A stretch of 15,369 nt of DNA from Flavobacteriales bacterium. Lineage in GTDB: Bacteria; Bacteroidota; Bacteroidia; Flavobacteriales_D; Sanyastnellaceae. Each line of letters starts with the position of its first letter. Within the stretch, counting starts at the first letter, position 1. A program made the position numbers and the translations under genes. Under the pieces are notes generated by a model, which was given only the letters and a program-made list of their open reading frames with translations, was not told the origin of the DNA and ran no database searches. The stretch lies in assembly GCA_030728235.1 (NCBI GenBank), contig JANRAA010000220.1, positions 1 to 15,369 on the forward strand. The letters are read 5' to 3'. This document shows, in pieces, positions 6,812-13,500 of the stretch.

Positions 6812-9010
6812 TTAAAGGTTTTCTTCTACGAAGTCGAGCATCATATTGAACAAATGCAGTCGGGTGTTGCCTCCGTAAATACCGTGATTTTTGTTCGGGT
6901 AGATGAACAAATCAAACTTCTTGTTGGCCTTCACCATGGCGTCAACCATTTCCATGCTATTTTGATAGTGCACGTTGTCATCGGCACTGCCATGCACGAG
7001 GAGGAATTTACCTTTCAGCAAGTTCACGTGGTTGATAGGTGAGTTGTCGTCGTAACCTTCTGCATTCTCTTGTGGTGTGCGCATAAATCGCTCGGTGTAG
7101 ATGCTGTCGTAATAACGCCAGTTGGTTACTGGCGCCACAGCAATTCCCATTTTGTAATATTCAGCGCCTTTGGTCATGCAAAGTGATGTCATATAGCCGC
7201 CGTAGCTCCAGCCTTGAATCCCAATGCGGTTGGCATCAACGTATGTCTGTTTTCCAAGATGTTTCGCTAGGTCAATAAAGTCTTCGGTCTCTAGTTTGCC
7301 CAGTTGCTGGTAGGTTGAGTGCTTAAAGTCTCGTCCTCGGTACATTGTGCCACGTGGGTCGCAACTCACTACCATGTATCCTTTTTCTGCCAACATCTGA
7401 TGCCAAAGGTAGTCACGACCTCCCCAAGCGTCGGTAACTGTATTGTGGCCTGGGCCGCCATAAATGCTCACGTAAACGGGGTATTTCTTGCTCGCATCGA
7501 AGTTCACTGGCTTAATCATCCAGCAGTTCAATTCAACACCTGCTGAGTTCGTGAAGGTGAAGAACTCTTTCTTGCTGGTGGCATATCCGGCGAGGGTTTC
7601 TTTCAACGCTTTGTTGTCTTTCAACATCCGAATCTCTTTCCCTTTGCTGTTGTGCAAGGTTATATAATAAGGTGTGTTGGCATCGCTGTGGTAGTTGATG
7701 TAATAGTCGAATGTCGAACTAAACGCGGCTGAATTGGTACCTTTCCGCTCACTCAATTGTTTTCCACTTTTCTTGGTTATACCCTGAGAATACACGTGCT
7801 GCTCCATTGCTGAAACTTCAGAACTCGAGTAGAAAATGGTTTTGGTGGCCTCACTGTATCCGTAGAAGTCGATCACGTCCCAATCTCCACTTGTGATTTG
7901 ACGTACCATGTTTCCATCGGTGTCGAATTGGTAGATGTGGTTGTAGCCATCACGCTCTGAGTTCCACAAAAAGGTCTTGCCATCGGCAAGGAAGATGAGG
8001 TTGTCGTTAATATCAATGTATGTGTCTGATTTCTCGCTGTATACCACGCGAGTAGATATTTCAAACGGACCATTGTCTCTCAAATTGGTGAACAAAAATT
8101 CGAGGTGGTTTTGATGGCGATTCATGCGCATGATGCACAATTCGTCGTTGTTTTTGGTCCACTTGATTCGCGGAAAATAGATGTCAGTCTCGCTGCCAGT
8201 ATTCACCATCCGCGACGTGTTCGCTGTAACATCGTATACATATATATTGACTATGCTATTCGCTTCTCCGGCTTTCGGGTACTTAAAGGTGTATTGCTCA
8301 GGATACAAATCGCCATACATGGCCATTTGGAATTGTTTCACTTCTGATTCGTCAAACTTGTAATACGCAATGCGATCTCCTTTTGGCGACCAGTAAAATC
8401 CGCGATCGAAACCGAATTCTTCTTCGTAAACCCAGTCGGTAGCGCCATTGATGATTTTGTTGTCTACACCATCTGAAGTAACTTTCACTTCAGTACGGTA
8501 CTTCAAATCAGAAATGAATAGGTTGTTTTTCCGGACAAAAGCCACTTTTTCGCCATCGGGAGAGAAGGTTGCCAAACGCTGCTTGCCCTTATCGGCGTCA
8601 GCCAATGGAAAGGCTTTCGCTTTTTCTATATTGAAGACGTAATACTGAGCGCGTGAGCTATGGCGGTATATCGATTCTGTATCCGTAGAAATCAACAATT
8701 TCGATTCATCGGCGCTAAATTCATAGTCGTCGATGCCTGTTTCACTTTTTCCAAAAATAGACTTCGATGAGGCGATAACACCCACTTTTTCGCCTGTGCT
8801 GTAAGCGTATTTCACGATTTCACTGCCATTGGCTTCGCTGTATTCAAGGCTGGTGTAGTGCACTCCATCGTTCATCGACCGCAGTCCGCTAACATATTCG
8901 GTTTTAAATTCGCCAGAATACCAAATGAGGTCGTTGGTCAGCTCTTTCTTTTGGGCATTTGTCGCAATAACGAAGAATATTGCGGTTAGTAGTAGAAATG
9001 ATTTCTTCAT
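6812..9010 (-). CDS. S9B family dipeptidyl peptidase (DPP IV-like)
   Basis: This 732-residue exported serine peptidase removes N-terminal dipeptides, typically Xaa-Pro or Xaa-Ala, from oligopeptides. It has a signal peptide (MKKSFLLLTAIFFVIATNA), then a beta-propeller domain to about residue 480, then the alpha/beta hydrolase domain. The substrate N-terminus is bound by the glutamate motif DWVYEEEFG (196-198), as in human DPP4 Glu205/Glu206. The triad is complete: Ser602 in GWSYGGYM, Asp677 in HGSADDNVHYQNS and His709 in NKNHGIYGG. The length is usual for S9B. I used the ATG at 9010; the frame can be extended two codons to a GTG, with no gain. The next gene in the same direction encodes a POT peptide transporter. 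Together they form a release-and-import route for dipeptides. The gene diverges from the FAD oxidase over 39 bases. Confidence 0.95.
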   Translation of the reverse strand: MKKSFLLLTAIFFVIATNAQKKELTNDLIWYSGEFKTEYVSGLRSMNDGVHYTSLEYSEANGSEIVKYAYSTGEKVGVIASSKSIFGKSETGIDDYEFSADESKLLISTDTESIYRHSSRAQYYVFNIEKAKAFPLADADKGKQRLATFSPDGEKVAFVRKNNLFISDLKYRTEVKVTSDGVDNKIINGATDWVYEEEFGFDRGFYWSPKGDRIAYYKFDESEVKQFQMAMYGDLYPEQYTFKYPKAGEANSIVNIYVYDVTANTSRMVNTGSETDIYFPRIKWTKNNDELCIMRMNRHQNHLEFLFTNLRDNGPFEISTRVVYSEKSDTYIDINDNLIFLADGKTFLWNSERDGYNHIYQFDTDGNMVRQITSGDWDVIDFYGYSEATKTIFYSSSEVSAMEQHVYSQGITKKSGKQLSERKGTNSAAFSSTFDYYINYHSDANTPYYITLHNSKGKEIRMLKDNKALKETLAGYATSKKEFFTFTNSAGVELNCWMIKPVNFDASKKYPVYVSIYGGPGHNTVTDAWGGRDYLWHQMLAEKGYMVVSCDPRGTMYRGRDFKHSTYQQLGKLETEDFIDLAKHLGKQTYVDANRIGIQGWSYGGYMTSLCMTKGAEYYKMGIAVAPVTNWRYYDSIYTERFMRTPQENAEGYDDNSPINHVNLLKGKFLLVHGSADDNVHYQNSMEMVDAMVKANKKFDLFIYPNKNHGIYGGNTRLHLFNMMLDFVEENL

Positions 9011-9024
9011 GTGCACTTACAATT

Positions 9025-9040
9025 TATCTTTGAACAGGAG
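9025..9040 (+). promoter_or_regulatory. Bacteroidota -7 box and AGGAG ribosome-binding site before the FAD oxidase
   Basis: TATCTTTG (9025-9032) is an exact match to TAnnTTTG and lies 17 bases before the ATG at 9050. I find no TTG at the usual distance upstream. AGGAG (9036-9040), 9 bases before the ATG, is a good Shine-Dalgarno match, the clearest in this window. It helps decide the start at 9050 over the GTG at 9011. If the box is used, the transcript would begin at about the AGGAG, so the two signals may not act together. Confidence 0.4.
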
Positions 9041-9049
9041 TTCGAATAT

Positions 9050-10513
9050 ATGGATTCCCAGTCGCGAATTAAAGATATTCGATTCATGTACCAAACTTTA
9101 GAAGAAACACACTTGCGGTTTTTTTCCTCCATAGTAGGCGGGAATCACTGCTTTGCAGACCAAGAACGATGCCGTGAATATGGTCACGATGAGACTGAAG
9201 ATTTGGTTTTTCCTCCTCAAGTTGTTTTACGTCCTGGCAGCGCCAGGGATGTGAGTGCGATCTTAAAATATTGCAGTGAGCACAACATTCCTGTTACTCC
9301 TTTGGGCGCGCGCACAGGTTTAAGCGGCGGCGCTCTCAGCTTGCAAGGTGGCGTTGGATTGTCGATGGAGCGTTTCAACAACATCATTGAGATCGATGAA
9401 AATAACATGCAAGTAATCGTTGAACCAGCAGTGATTGTCCAAGAACTTCAAGAAGCAGTTGCCGCAAAGGGATTGTACTATGCACCCGACCCCGCAAGTC
9501 GTGGCACGTGTTGGATAGGAGGGAACCTCGCTGAAAATTCGGGTGGACCTCGAGCGGTGAAATATGGTGTGACAAAAGATTGGGTGTTGAATTTGGAGGT
9601 GGTTCTTCCAAATGGAGATATCATGCACACGGGAGCCAACACGCTTAAAAACTCTACAGGGTACAACCTTTCCCAATTGTTTGTAGGCAGCGAAGGTACT
9701 TTGGGAGTAATCACAAAGGCGACGTTGAAGCTTATTCCACTACCAACAAAAAACCTGCTGATGCTCATTCCGTTTGACTCAGCGATCAATGCATGTGCTG
9801 CCGTGGCTGCGATCTTTAAAGCAGGAGTAACTCCAAGCGCAATGGAGTTCATGGAACGCGATGCCATTGAACTGGCAATGAAGTTCACTGGGTCGAATAG
9901 TATCGAGCTAGACAACCATACCCAAGCGCATCTGCTCGTAGAGGTCGACGGTAATCAGGAAGAACCGCTGATGATTGAATGTGAACGCATCATGTCGGTT
10001 GTCGAAGCCCACGGCGCTGGCGAGATTCTTTTCGCTGATAGTCAAGCGCAAAAAGACGCCCTTTGGTTCTTACGCCGCAGAGTTGGAGAAGCCGTAAAAG
10101 CAGCGAGTATTTATAAGGAAGAAGATACCGTTGTGCCGCGTTTTAGATTGCCAGATTTGCTGGCAGGTGTGAAAGAGATCGGGAGCAAGTATGGATTTAG
10201 GTCGGTGTGTTACGGACATGCTGGCGATGGGAATTTACACGTCAATATTTTAAAGGGTGAGCTCGATGAGCAAACATGGAACGACTCATTGCCAATGGCT
10301 ATCAAAGAGATTTTTGAGCTAACAGTAGGTTTGGGAGGCACGTTGAGTGGGGAGCATGGAATAGGGCATGTGCAGAAAAACTACATGGATATCGCTTTTT
10401 CAGAAAGCACCCTTCAATTGATGTGGAGTTTGAAGAAAGTATTTGATCCACAGTTAATTATGAATCCAGGGAAGGTTTTTCCAGATCGGTATTGGACAAA
10501 AAGTGAACGCTAA
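9050..10513 (+). CDS. GlcD-like FAD-binding 2-hydroxyacid oxidase/dehydrogenase
   Basis: This 487-residue cytoplasmic flavoprotein probably oxidises a D-2-hydroxyacid (D-lactate, glycolate or similar) to the 2-oxoacid. The FAD-binding PCMH domain covers roughly residues 50-232, with the pyrophosphate loop LGARTGLSGGAL (85-96), then GGNLAENSGGPRAVKYG (157-173) and VGSEGTLGVIT (212-222). The C-terminal FAD-oxidase domain carries CYGHAGDGNLHVNI (387-400) and the final block GTLSGEHGIG (430-439). Everything expected is present and the length is usual. The substrate cannot be fixed: GlcD, D-lactate and D-2-hydroxyglutarate enzymes share these motifs. There are no glcE or glcF partners next to it, so a classic glycolate oxidase operon is not supported. 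I used the ATG at 9050 with AGGAG ahead; an upstream GTG at 9011 would nearly abut the divergent peptidase start. Confidence 0.92.
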   Translation: MDSQSRIKDIRFMYQTLEETHLRFFSSIVGGNHCFADQERCREYGHDETEDLVFPPQVVLRPGSARDVSAILKYCSEHNIPVTPLGARTGLSGGALSLQGGVGLSMERFNNIIEIDENNMQVIVEPAVIVQELQEAVAAKGLYYAPDPASRGTCWIGGNLAENSGGPRAVKYGVTKDWVLNLEVVLPNGDIMHTGANTLKNSTGYNLSQLFVGSEGTLGVITKATLKLIPLPTKNLLMLIPFDSAINACAAVAAIFKAGVTPSAMEFMERDAIELAMKFTGSNSIELDNHTQAHLLVEVDGNQEEPLMIECERIMSVVEAHGAGEILFADSQAQKDALWFLRRRVGEAVKAASIYKEEDTVVPRFRLPDLLAGVKEIGSKYGFRSVCYGHAGDGNLHVNILKGELDEQTWNDSLPMAIKEIFELTVGLGGTLSGEHGIGHVQKNYMDIAFSESTLQLMWSLKKVFDPQLIMNPGKVFPDRYWTKSER

Positions 10514-10529
10514 CAGGACGGTGAAGTGG

Positions 10530-10558
10530 CGACATATTGTCGAATTCTATTAGCTTTA
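10530..10558 (+). promoter_or_regulatory. Inverted repeat plus promoter-like box upstream of fabI
   Basis: In the 73 bases between the FAD oxidase and fabI there is a perfect short palindrome, CGACA-TAT-TGTCG (10530-10542). Eight bases later comes TAGCTTTA (10551-10558), one mismatch from the Bacteroidota -7 box, and the fabI ATG is 28 bases further on. The palindrome could be an operator half-site pair for a dimeric regulator. It is short enough to be chance. Confidence 0.25.
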
Positions 10559-10586
10559 CCCCCGAAACGAATCTAAAACATCTACG

Positions 10587-11408
10587 ATGTCAAATCAACT
10601 CTTGAAAGGAAAGAAAGGGATCATCTTCGGAGCCCTCAACGATATGTCGATCGCATGGAAAGTTGCCGAAGTGGCTCACGCCCAAGGTGCTGAAATCGTA
10701 TTGACAAATGCTCCAATCGCTATGCGCATGGGAGAGATCAATAATTTGTCGGCTGCAATTGGCAATGCTCCTGTTATTCCTGCTGACGCAACGAGTGTTG
10801 AAGATCTAGAGAATCTTTTCGACAAGGCCATGGAGCATTTTGGCGGAAAGATCGATTTCGTTTTGCACTCAATCGGCATGTCGCCGAACGTGCGTAAAAA
10901 CCGTCACTACACCGATTTGAAGTACGAATGGTATCATCAGACGTTGGATGTGAGCGCGATGTCGTTGCACAAAACCTTGCACGTAGCAATGGAAAAAGAC
11001 GCGTTGAATGAATGGGGTTCTGTGGTGGCGTTGACGTACATCGCTGCGCAGCGTATTTTCCCTGATTACAACGACATGGCAGATGCTAAATCATTGCTTG
11101 AAAGCATCACCCGTAGCTTCGGATATCACTACGGCACAGCAAAGAAAGTGCGAGTGAATACCATTTCTCAATCGCCAACGGTAACAACTGCTGGTAGTGG
11201 AGTAAAAGGATTCGATGAATTCATTTCTTTCTCTGAGCAAATGAGTCCGCTTGGAAATGCTGATGCTGAATCATGTGCAAACTACTGCGTTGCTATGTTC
11301 TCTGACCTCACGCGCTATGTAACCATGCAGAACCTTTTCCACGACGGAGGATTCTCAAATACAGGGGTTACTCAGAGTGTGATTGATAAGTTCGGTACCG
11401 AGAAATAA
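10587..11408 (+). CDS. fabI: Enoyl-[acyl-carrier-protein] reductase (FabI)
   Basis: This enzyme does the last reduction of each fatty-acid elongation round, using NAD(P)H to reduce trans-2-enoyl-ACP. The 273-residue protein is a short-chain dehydrogenase of the FabI type. The nucleotide-binding start is GKKGIIFGALNDMSIAWKVA with the FabI-like spacing rather than a plain GxxxGxG. HSIGMSP (94-100) is the FabI family block, and the active site reads Tyr151 ... Tyr161-x6-Lys168, equivalent to E. coli Tyr146, Tyr156 and Lys163. The downstream loop, ISQSPTVTTAGSGVKGFD, replaces the E. coli ISAGPIRTLAASGI and still carries the AGSGV/AASGI turn. The length is slightly above E. coli (262 aa). The gene is separated from its upstream neighbour by 73 bases, so it may have its own promoter. 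It converges with the ATP-grasp gene with only 2 bases between the stop codons. Confidence 0.95.
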   Translation: MSNQLLKGKKGIIFGALNDMSIAWKVAEVAHAQGAEIVLTNAPIAMRMGEINNLSAAIGNAPVIPADATSVEDLENLFDKAMEHFGGKIDFVLHSIGMSPNVRKNRHYTDLKYEWYHQTLDVSAMSLHKTLHVAMEKDALNEWGSVVALTYIAAQRIFPDYNDMADAKSLLESITRSFGYHYGTAKKVRVNTISQSPTVTTAGSGVKGFDEFISFSEQMSPLGNADAESCANYCVAMFSDLTRYVTMQNLFHDGGFSNTGVTQSVIDKFGTEK

Positions 11409-11410
11409 TC

Positions 11411-12292
11411 TCAGATTACGAAGTTTTGTTTGAAGGCATCGGCTAGCAATGCTACCGATGTGGCAACGTCTATTGGTGGTAATCCTGCCGGTGGCCCGTA
11501 CGGTGTTGTGTTCACGTCGATAATGTAAGAACGCCCGTCGTTGTTGTCTTTTAGGATGTCTAACTCGCAAAAGTCGACTTCCATTTTCTGACAAAACTTC
11601 AAGATATTGGCCTGTTCTATGGTTGAGAAAACCGAAAGAGGGTCGAGTAAGCGGCTAAGTACCACTTCGTTGGTGAACCGAACGTCCCACTTTTTGTATT
11701 TCGCGTAAACAACAGCTATTTGACTGCCTATTACTGCTACGCGGTAGTCGAGGGCAAAGCCTTCTTCCGTTTTGTTATCGATGATTCGTTGATAGATGGC
11801 CCCGTCTTTCAAGTCTTGCAGTGGACATTCAACATACCTGCCGTCGTGCATAGCGTTGGCATCGCTTTTTTCTACTGCGGTGCCTTGAAAAGTACGTGGG
11901 TCGATGAAAGTGTTGAAGCCGAACACATCTTGTAGAACGGCGTCTACCTTGCGTTTCGAGATATCGGCGCATCGTGCGTTGAGCACTTTGCCCAACGATG
12001 AAATTTCGTTGTTTGTGATCTGCGATTTTTCGGTTGCATCTTCAAAAAAGAGGTATACGGCAGCTCCAGAAAGTGGTTTGTTTGTCAGCCGCATTTTTAG
12101 CTGTCGTGCGATTTTATAAATCGTCGTCTTCTTGCTCGGGTAGTCTGGCCAAGCAACGATGACAGGAAGTTTGCCTTTGTTTGATATCCGCGAAGCGAGA
12201 TCGGCAGCAAAAGAGCGGACATCCTTTACCAAACGCTCAGGAAAAGGCATTCCTTGGCGGTATTTATTCCTGAATCCTCTCTTTTGCTTCAT
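11411..12292 (-). CDS. ATP-grasp-like protein of unknown substrate
   Basis: This 293-residue soluble protein looks like an ATP-grasp ligase or kinase. The C-terminal catalytic block reads VDFCELDILKD (239-249) and then SYIIDVNTTPYGPPAG (255-270). Glu243, Asp245, Asp259 and Asn261 sit where ATP-grasp enzymes place magnesium-binding acids and Asn. A preceding strand pair, IYQRIIDNK and LDYRVAVIGSQIAVVYAK (166-198), fits the ATP-grasp central sheet. The N-terminal 140 residues would be the pre-ATP-grasp part, with PVIVAWPDYPSKKTTIYKIA. I do not recognise a named family, so the acceptor and the product are unknown. The start ATG overlaps the nth stop in an ATGA, so translation is coupled to the DNA repair gene. 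The 3' end converges on fabI with a 2-base gap. The ATP-grasp fold is moderately sure; the function is not. Confidence 0.72.
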   Translation of the reverse strand: MKQKRGFRNKYRQGMPFPERLVKDVRSFAADLASRISNKGKLPVIVAWPDYPSKKTTIYKIARQLKMRLTNKPLSGAAVYLFFEDATEKSQITNNEISSLGKVLNARCADISKRKVDAVLQDVFGFNTFIDPRTFQGTAVEKSDANAMHDGRYVECPLQDLKDGAIYQRIIDNKTEEGFALDYRVAVIGSQIAVVYAKYKKWDVRFTNEVVLSRLLDPLSVFSTIEQANILKFCQKMEVDFCELDILKDNNDGRSYIIDVNTTPYGPPAGLPPIDVATSVALLADAFKQNFVI

Positions 12293-12939
12293 ATCGACTT
12301 GAGTTTGGCGATTTCAGATTTACGACCAATCGCAACGGTGATGTAATCTTTATCCATTCTTGCGCCGCGTGCAGGAGAGTATTCACGTCCGTAAAAAATG
12401 ATTTGCAGGTGTAGCTTGTTCCATTTTTCACGAGGAAACAAAGCTTTCGCATCTTTTTCTGTGACGTCGACGTTTTTACCAGAAGTCAGCCCCCAGCGGA
12501 ACATCAACCGGTGAATGTGGGTGTCGACAGGAAAGGCGGGTACTCCAAACGCTTGCGACATCACAACACTGGCTGTTTTATGTCCGACCCCGGGCAATGC
12601 TTCCAGCGCCTCAAAAGTATTTGGAACCTGGCCGTCGTGTGATTCCAACAACATTTCTGATAGCCGGTGAATCGCTTTTGATTTGGCGGGAGACAACCCA
12701 CAAGGACGAATGATCTCTCGGATTTCGTCGACGGTGAGCAGCACCATTTCTTGAGGTGTCCGCGCCTTTTCCCAAAGCAGCGGAGTGATTTTATTTACCC
12801 GTTCATCGGTACATTGAGCAGAAAGCAAGACCGATATCAATAGCGAGTAAGCGTCGAAATGATCAAGTGGTATGGGCGTTTCAGGGTACAAACGTTCCAG
12901 TTCCGTCATGATATATGTGGCCTTTTCTTTTTTCGTCAT
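12289..12939 (-). CDS. nth: Endonuclease III-like DNA glycosylase lacking the iron-sulfur cysteines
   Basis: This 216-residue protein is an HhH-GPD glycosylase/AP lyase for oxidised pyrimidines in base excision repair. The fold is complete: LLISVLLSAQCTDERVN (33-49), the helix-hairpin-helix LPGVGHKTAS (115-124) with catalytic Lys121 (E. coli Lys120), and VDTHIHR (138-144) with catalytic Asp139 (E. coli Asp138). The C-terminus GREYSPARGARMD (184-196) aligns with E. coli GRYTCIARKPRCG, but Ser, Met and Asp replace the cysteines, and the last one is absent too. Only Cys43 and Cys80 remain, so no 4Fe-4S cluster is possible. I used the ATG at 12939, 2 bases after the upstream stop. A TTG two codons earlier would overlap it. 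The gene is coupled to the ATP-grasp gene by an ATGA overlap. Confidence 0.93.
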   Translation of the reverse strand: MTKKEKATYIMTELERLYPETPIPLDHFDAYSLLISVLLSAQCTDERVNKITPLLWEKARTPQEMVLLTVDEIREIIRPCGLSPAKSKAIHRLSEMLLESHDGQVPNTFEALEALPGVGHKTASVVMSQAFGVPAFPVDTHIHRLMFRWGLTSGKNVDVTEKDAKALFPREKWNKLHLQIIFYGREYSPARGARMDKDYITVAIGRKSEIAKLKSI

Positions 12940-12941
12940 CC

Positions 12942-13448
12942 TCAATTTGTAATCACTTCAGACGGTTTTTGGCGAGTTAACATCATCCGATGCTGTCGGC
13001 CATTGATTTTTAAAGCAACCTCATTCACTTGTTCATCGAAGAGTTCAAAAAGAGATGTGTTTTTGATCTCCAAAATGTTGGTTGGAGGGATGTTGTTGAT
13101 CTCAGCATAGCACCACGTGATGTCGGATTCAACCTGTTTCCCCAAATATCTCCACTGAATATTTTCGTTGTTGATGCGGATAAAGAAATGCTTTCTGATG
13201 TAATCTTCAACTTCAGAGTCAAAGCTTGGATCGTAGGGGTCATCCGCGAAGCGCACCTTTTCATCTTCTGTCGACAGTGCTCGTTCTAGGTCATCTGTAA
13301 AAAAGCGCATTGTGATTTCGTACCGATTCATCAAGGCATTCTGCTCAATAGTGGTTCGCGAGAAGTAAAACTTATGCTCCCCAAACCCAACCAGGACAGC
13401 GGCCACAGCGATTACGAATGCCAATTTGAGAATCAATTTCGTGTACAT
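12942..13448 (-). CDS. DUF6702 family exported protein
   Basis: This 168-residue protein matches the DUF6702 family, which I know from Bacteroidota. The signature is HKFYFSRTTIEQN (25-37) and then YEITMRFFTDDLERAL (43-58), as in the family's HKFYvSvTqIEyN...lqItsriFiDDLE. An N-terminal hydrophobic segment (MYTKLILKLAFVIAVAAVLVG) is a signal peptide or single anchor. The rest is a small beta-rich domain with one Cys (113). No enzymatic residues are apparent, and the role of the family is not known to me. It is first in a three-gene unit with nth 2 bases downstream. A promoter match lies right against the start codon (13453-13482), which is unusual (see findings). Confidence 0.8.
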   Translation of the reverse strand: MYTKLILKLAFVIAVAAVLVGFGEHKFYFSRTTIEQNALMNRYEITMRFFTDDLERALSTEDEKVRFADDPYDPSFDSEVEDYIRKHFFIRINNENIQWRYLGKQVESDITWCYAEINNIPPTNILEIKNTSLFELFDEQVNEVALKINGRQHRMMLTRQKPSEVITN

Positions 13449-13452
13449 GTTA

Positions 13453-13482
13453 CAAAAGTAAGGCTATCACCGACTCAAACAA
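13453..13482 (-). promoter_or_regulatory. Bacteroidota-type promoter for the DUF6702-nth-ATP-grasp operon
   Basis: On the minus strand TTG (complement of 13480-13482) is followed after exactly 19 bases by TACTTTTG (complement of 13453-13460), a full match to the TTG-N19-TAnnTTTG Bacteroidota promoter consensus. It is the best two-box match in the window. The box ends four bases before the ATG of the DUF6702 gene, so the transcript would start at or within the start codon. Confidence 0.6.
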
Positions 13483-13500
13483 CACCATTCCCGCCACAAC

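Noticed and set aside
7873..8363. Open frames on both strands within the peptidase gene, and similar ones inside citrate synthase, the transporter and the FAD oxidase
   Set aside because: They lie inside strongly supported genes, show no recognisable domains or starts, and have amino-acid compositions of shadow frames.
9011..9049. GTG start for the FAD oxidase, nearly touching the divergent peptidase start
   Set aside because: The ATG at 9050 has AGGAG nine bases ahead and fits the family start; the extra 13 residues would leave no room for a promoter between the divergent genes.
11400..11412. Short inverted repeat GAGA-AATAA-TCTC across the stop codons of fabI and the ATP-grasp gene, a possible bidirectional terminator
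   Set aside because: The stem is only 4 bp, AT-rich, and no T-tract follows on either strand. Too weak to call.
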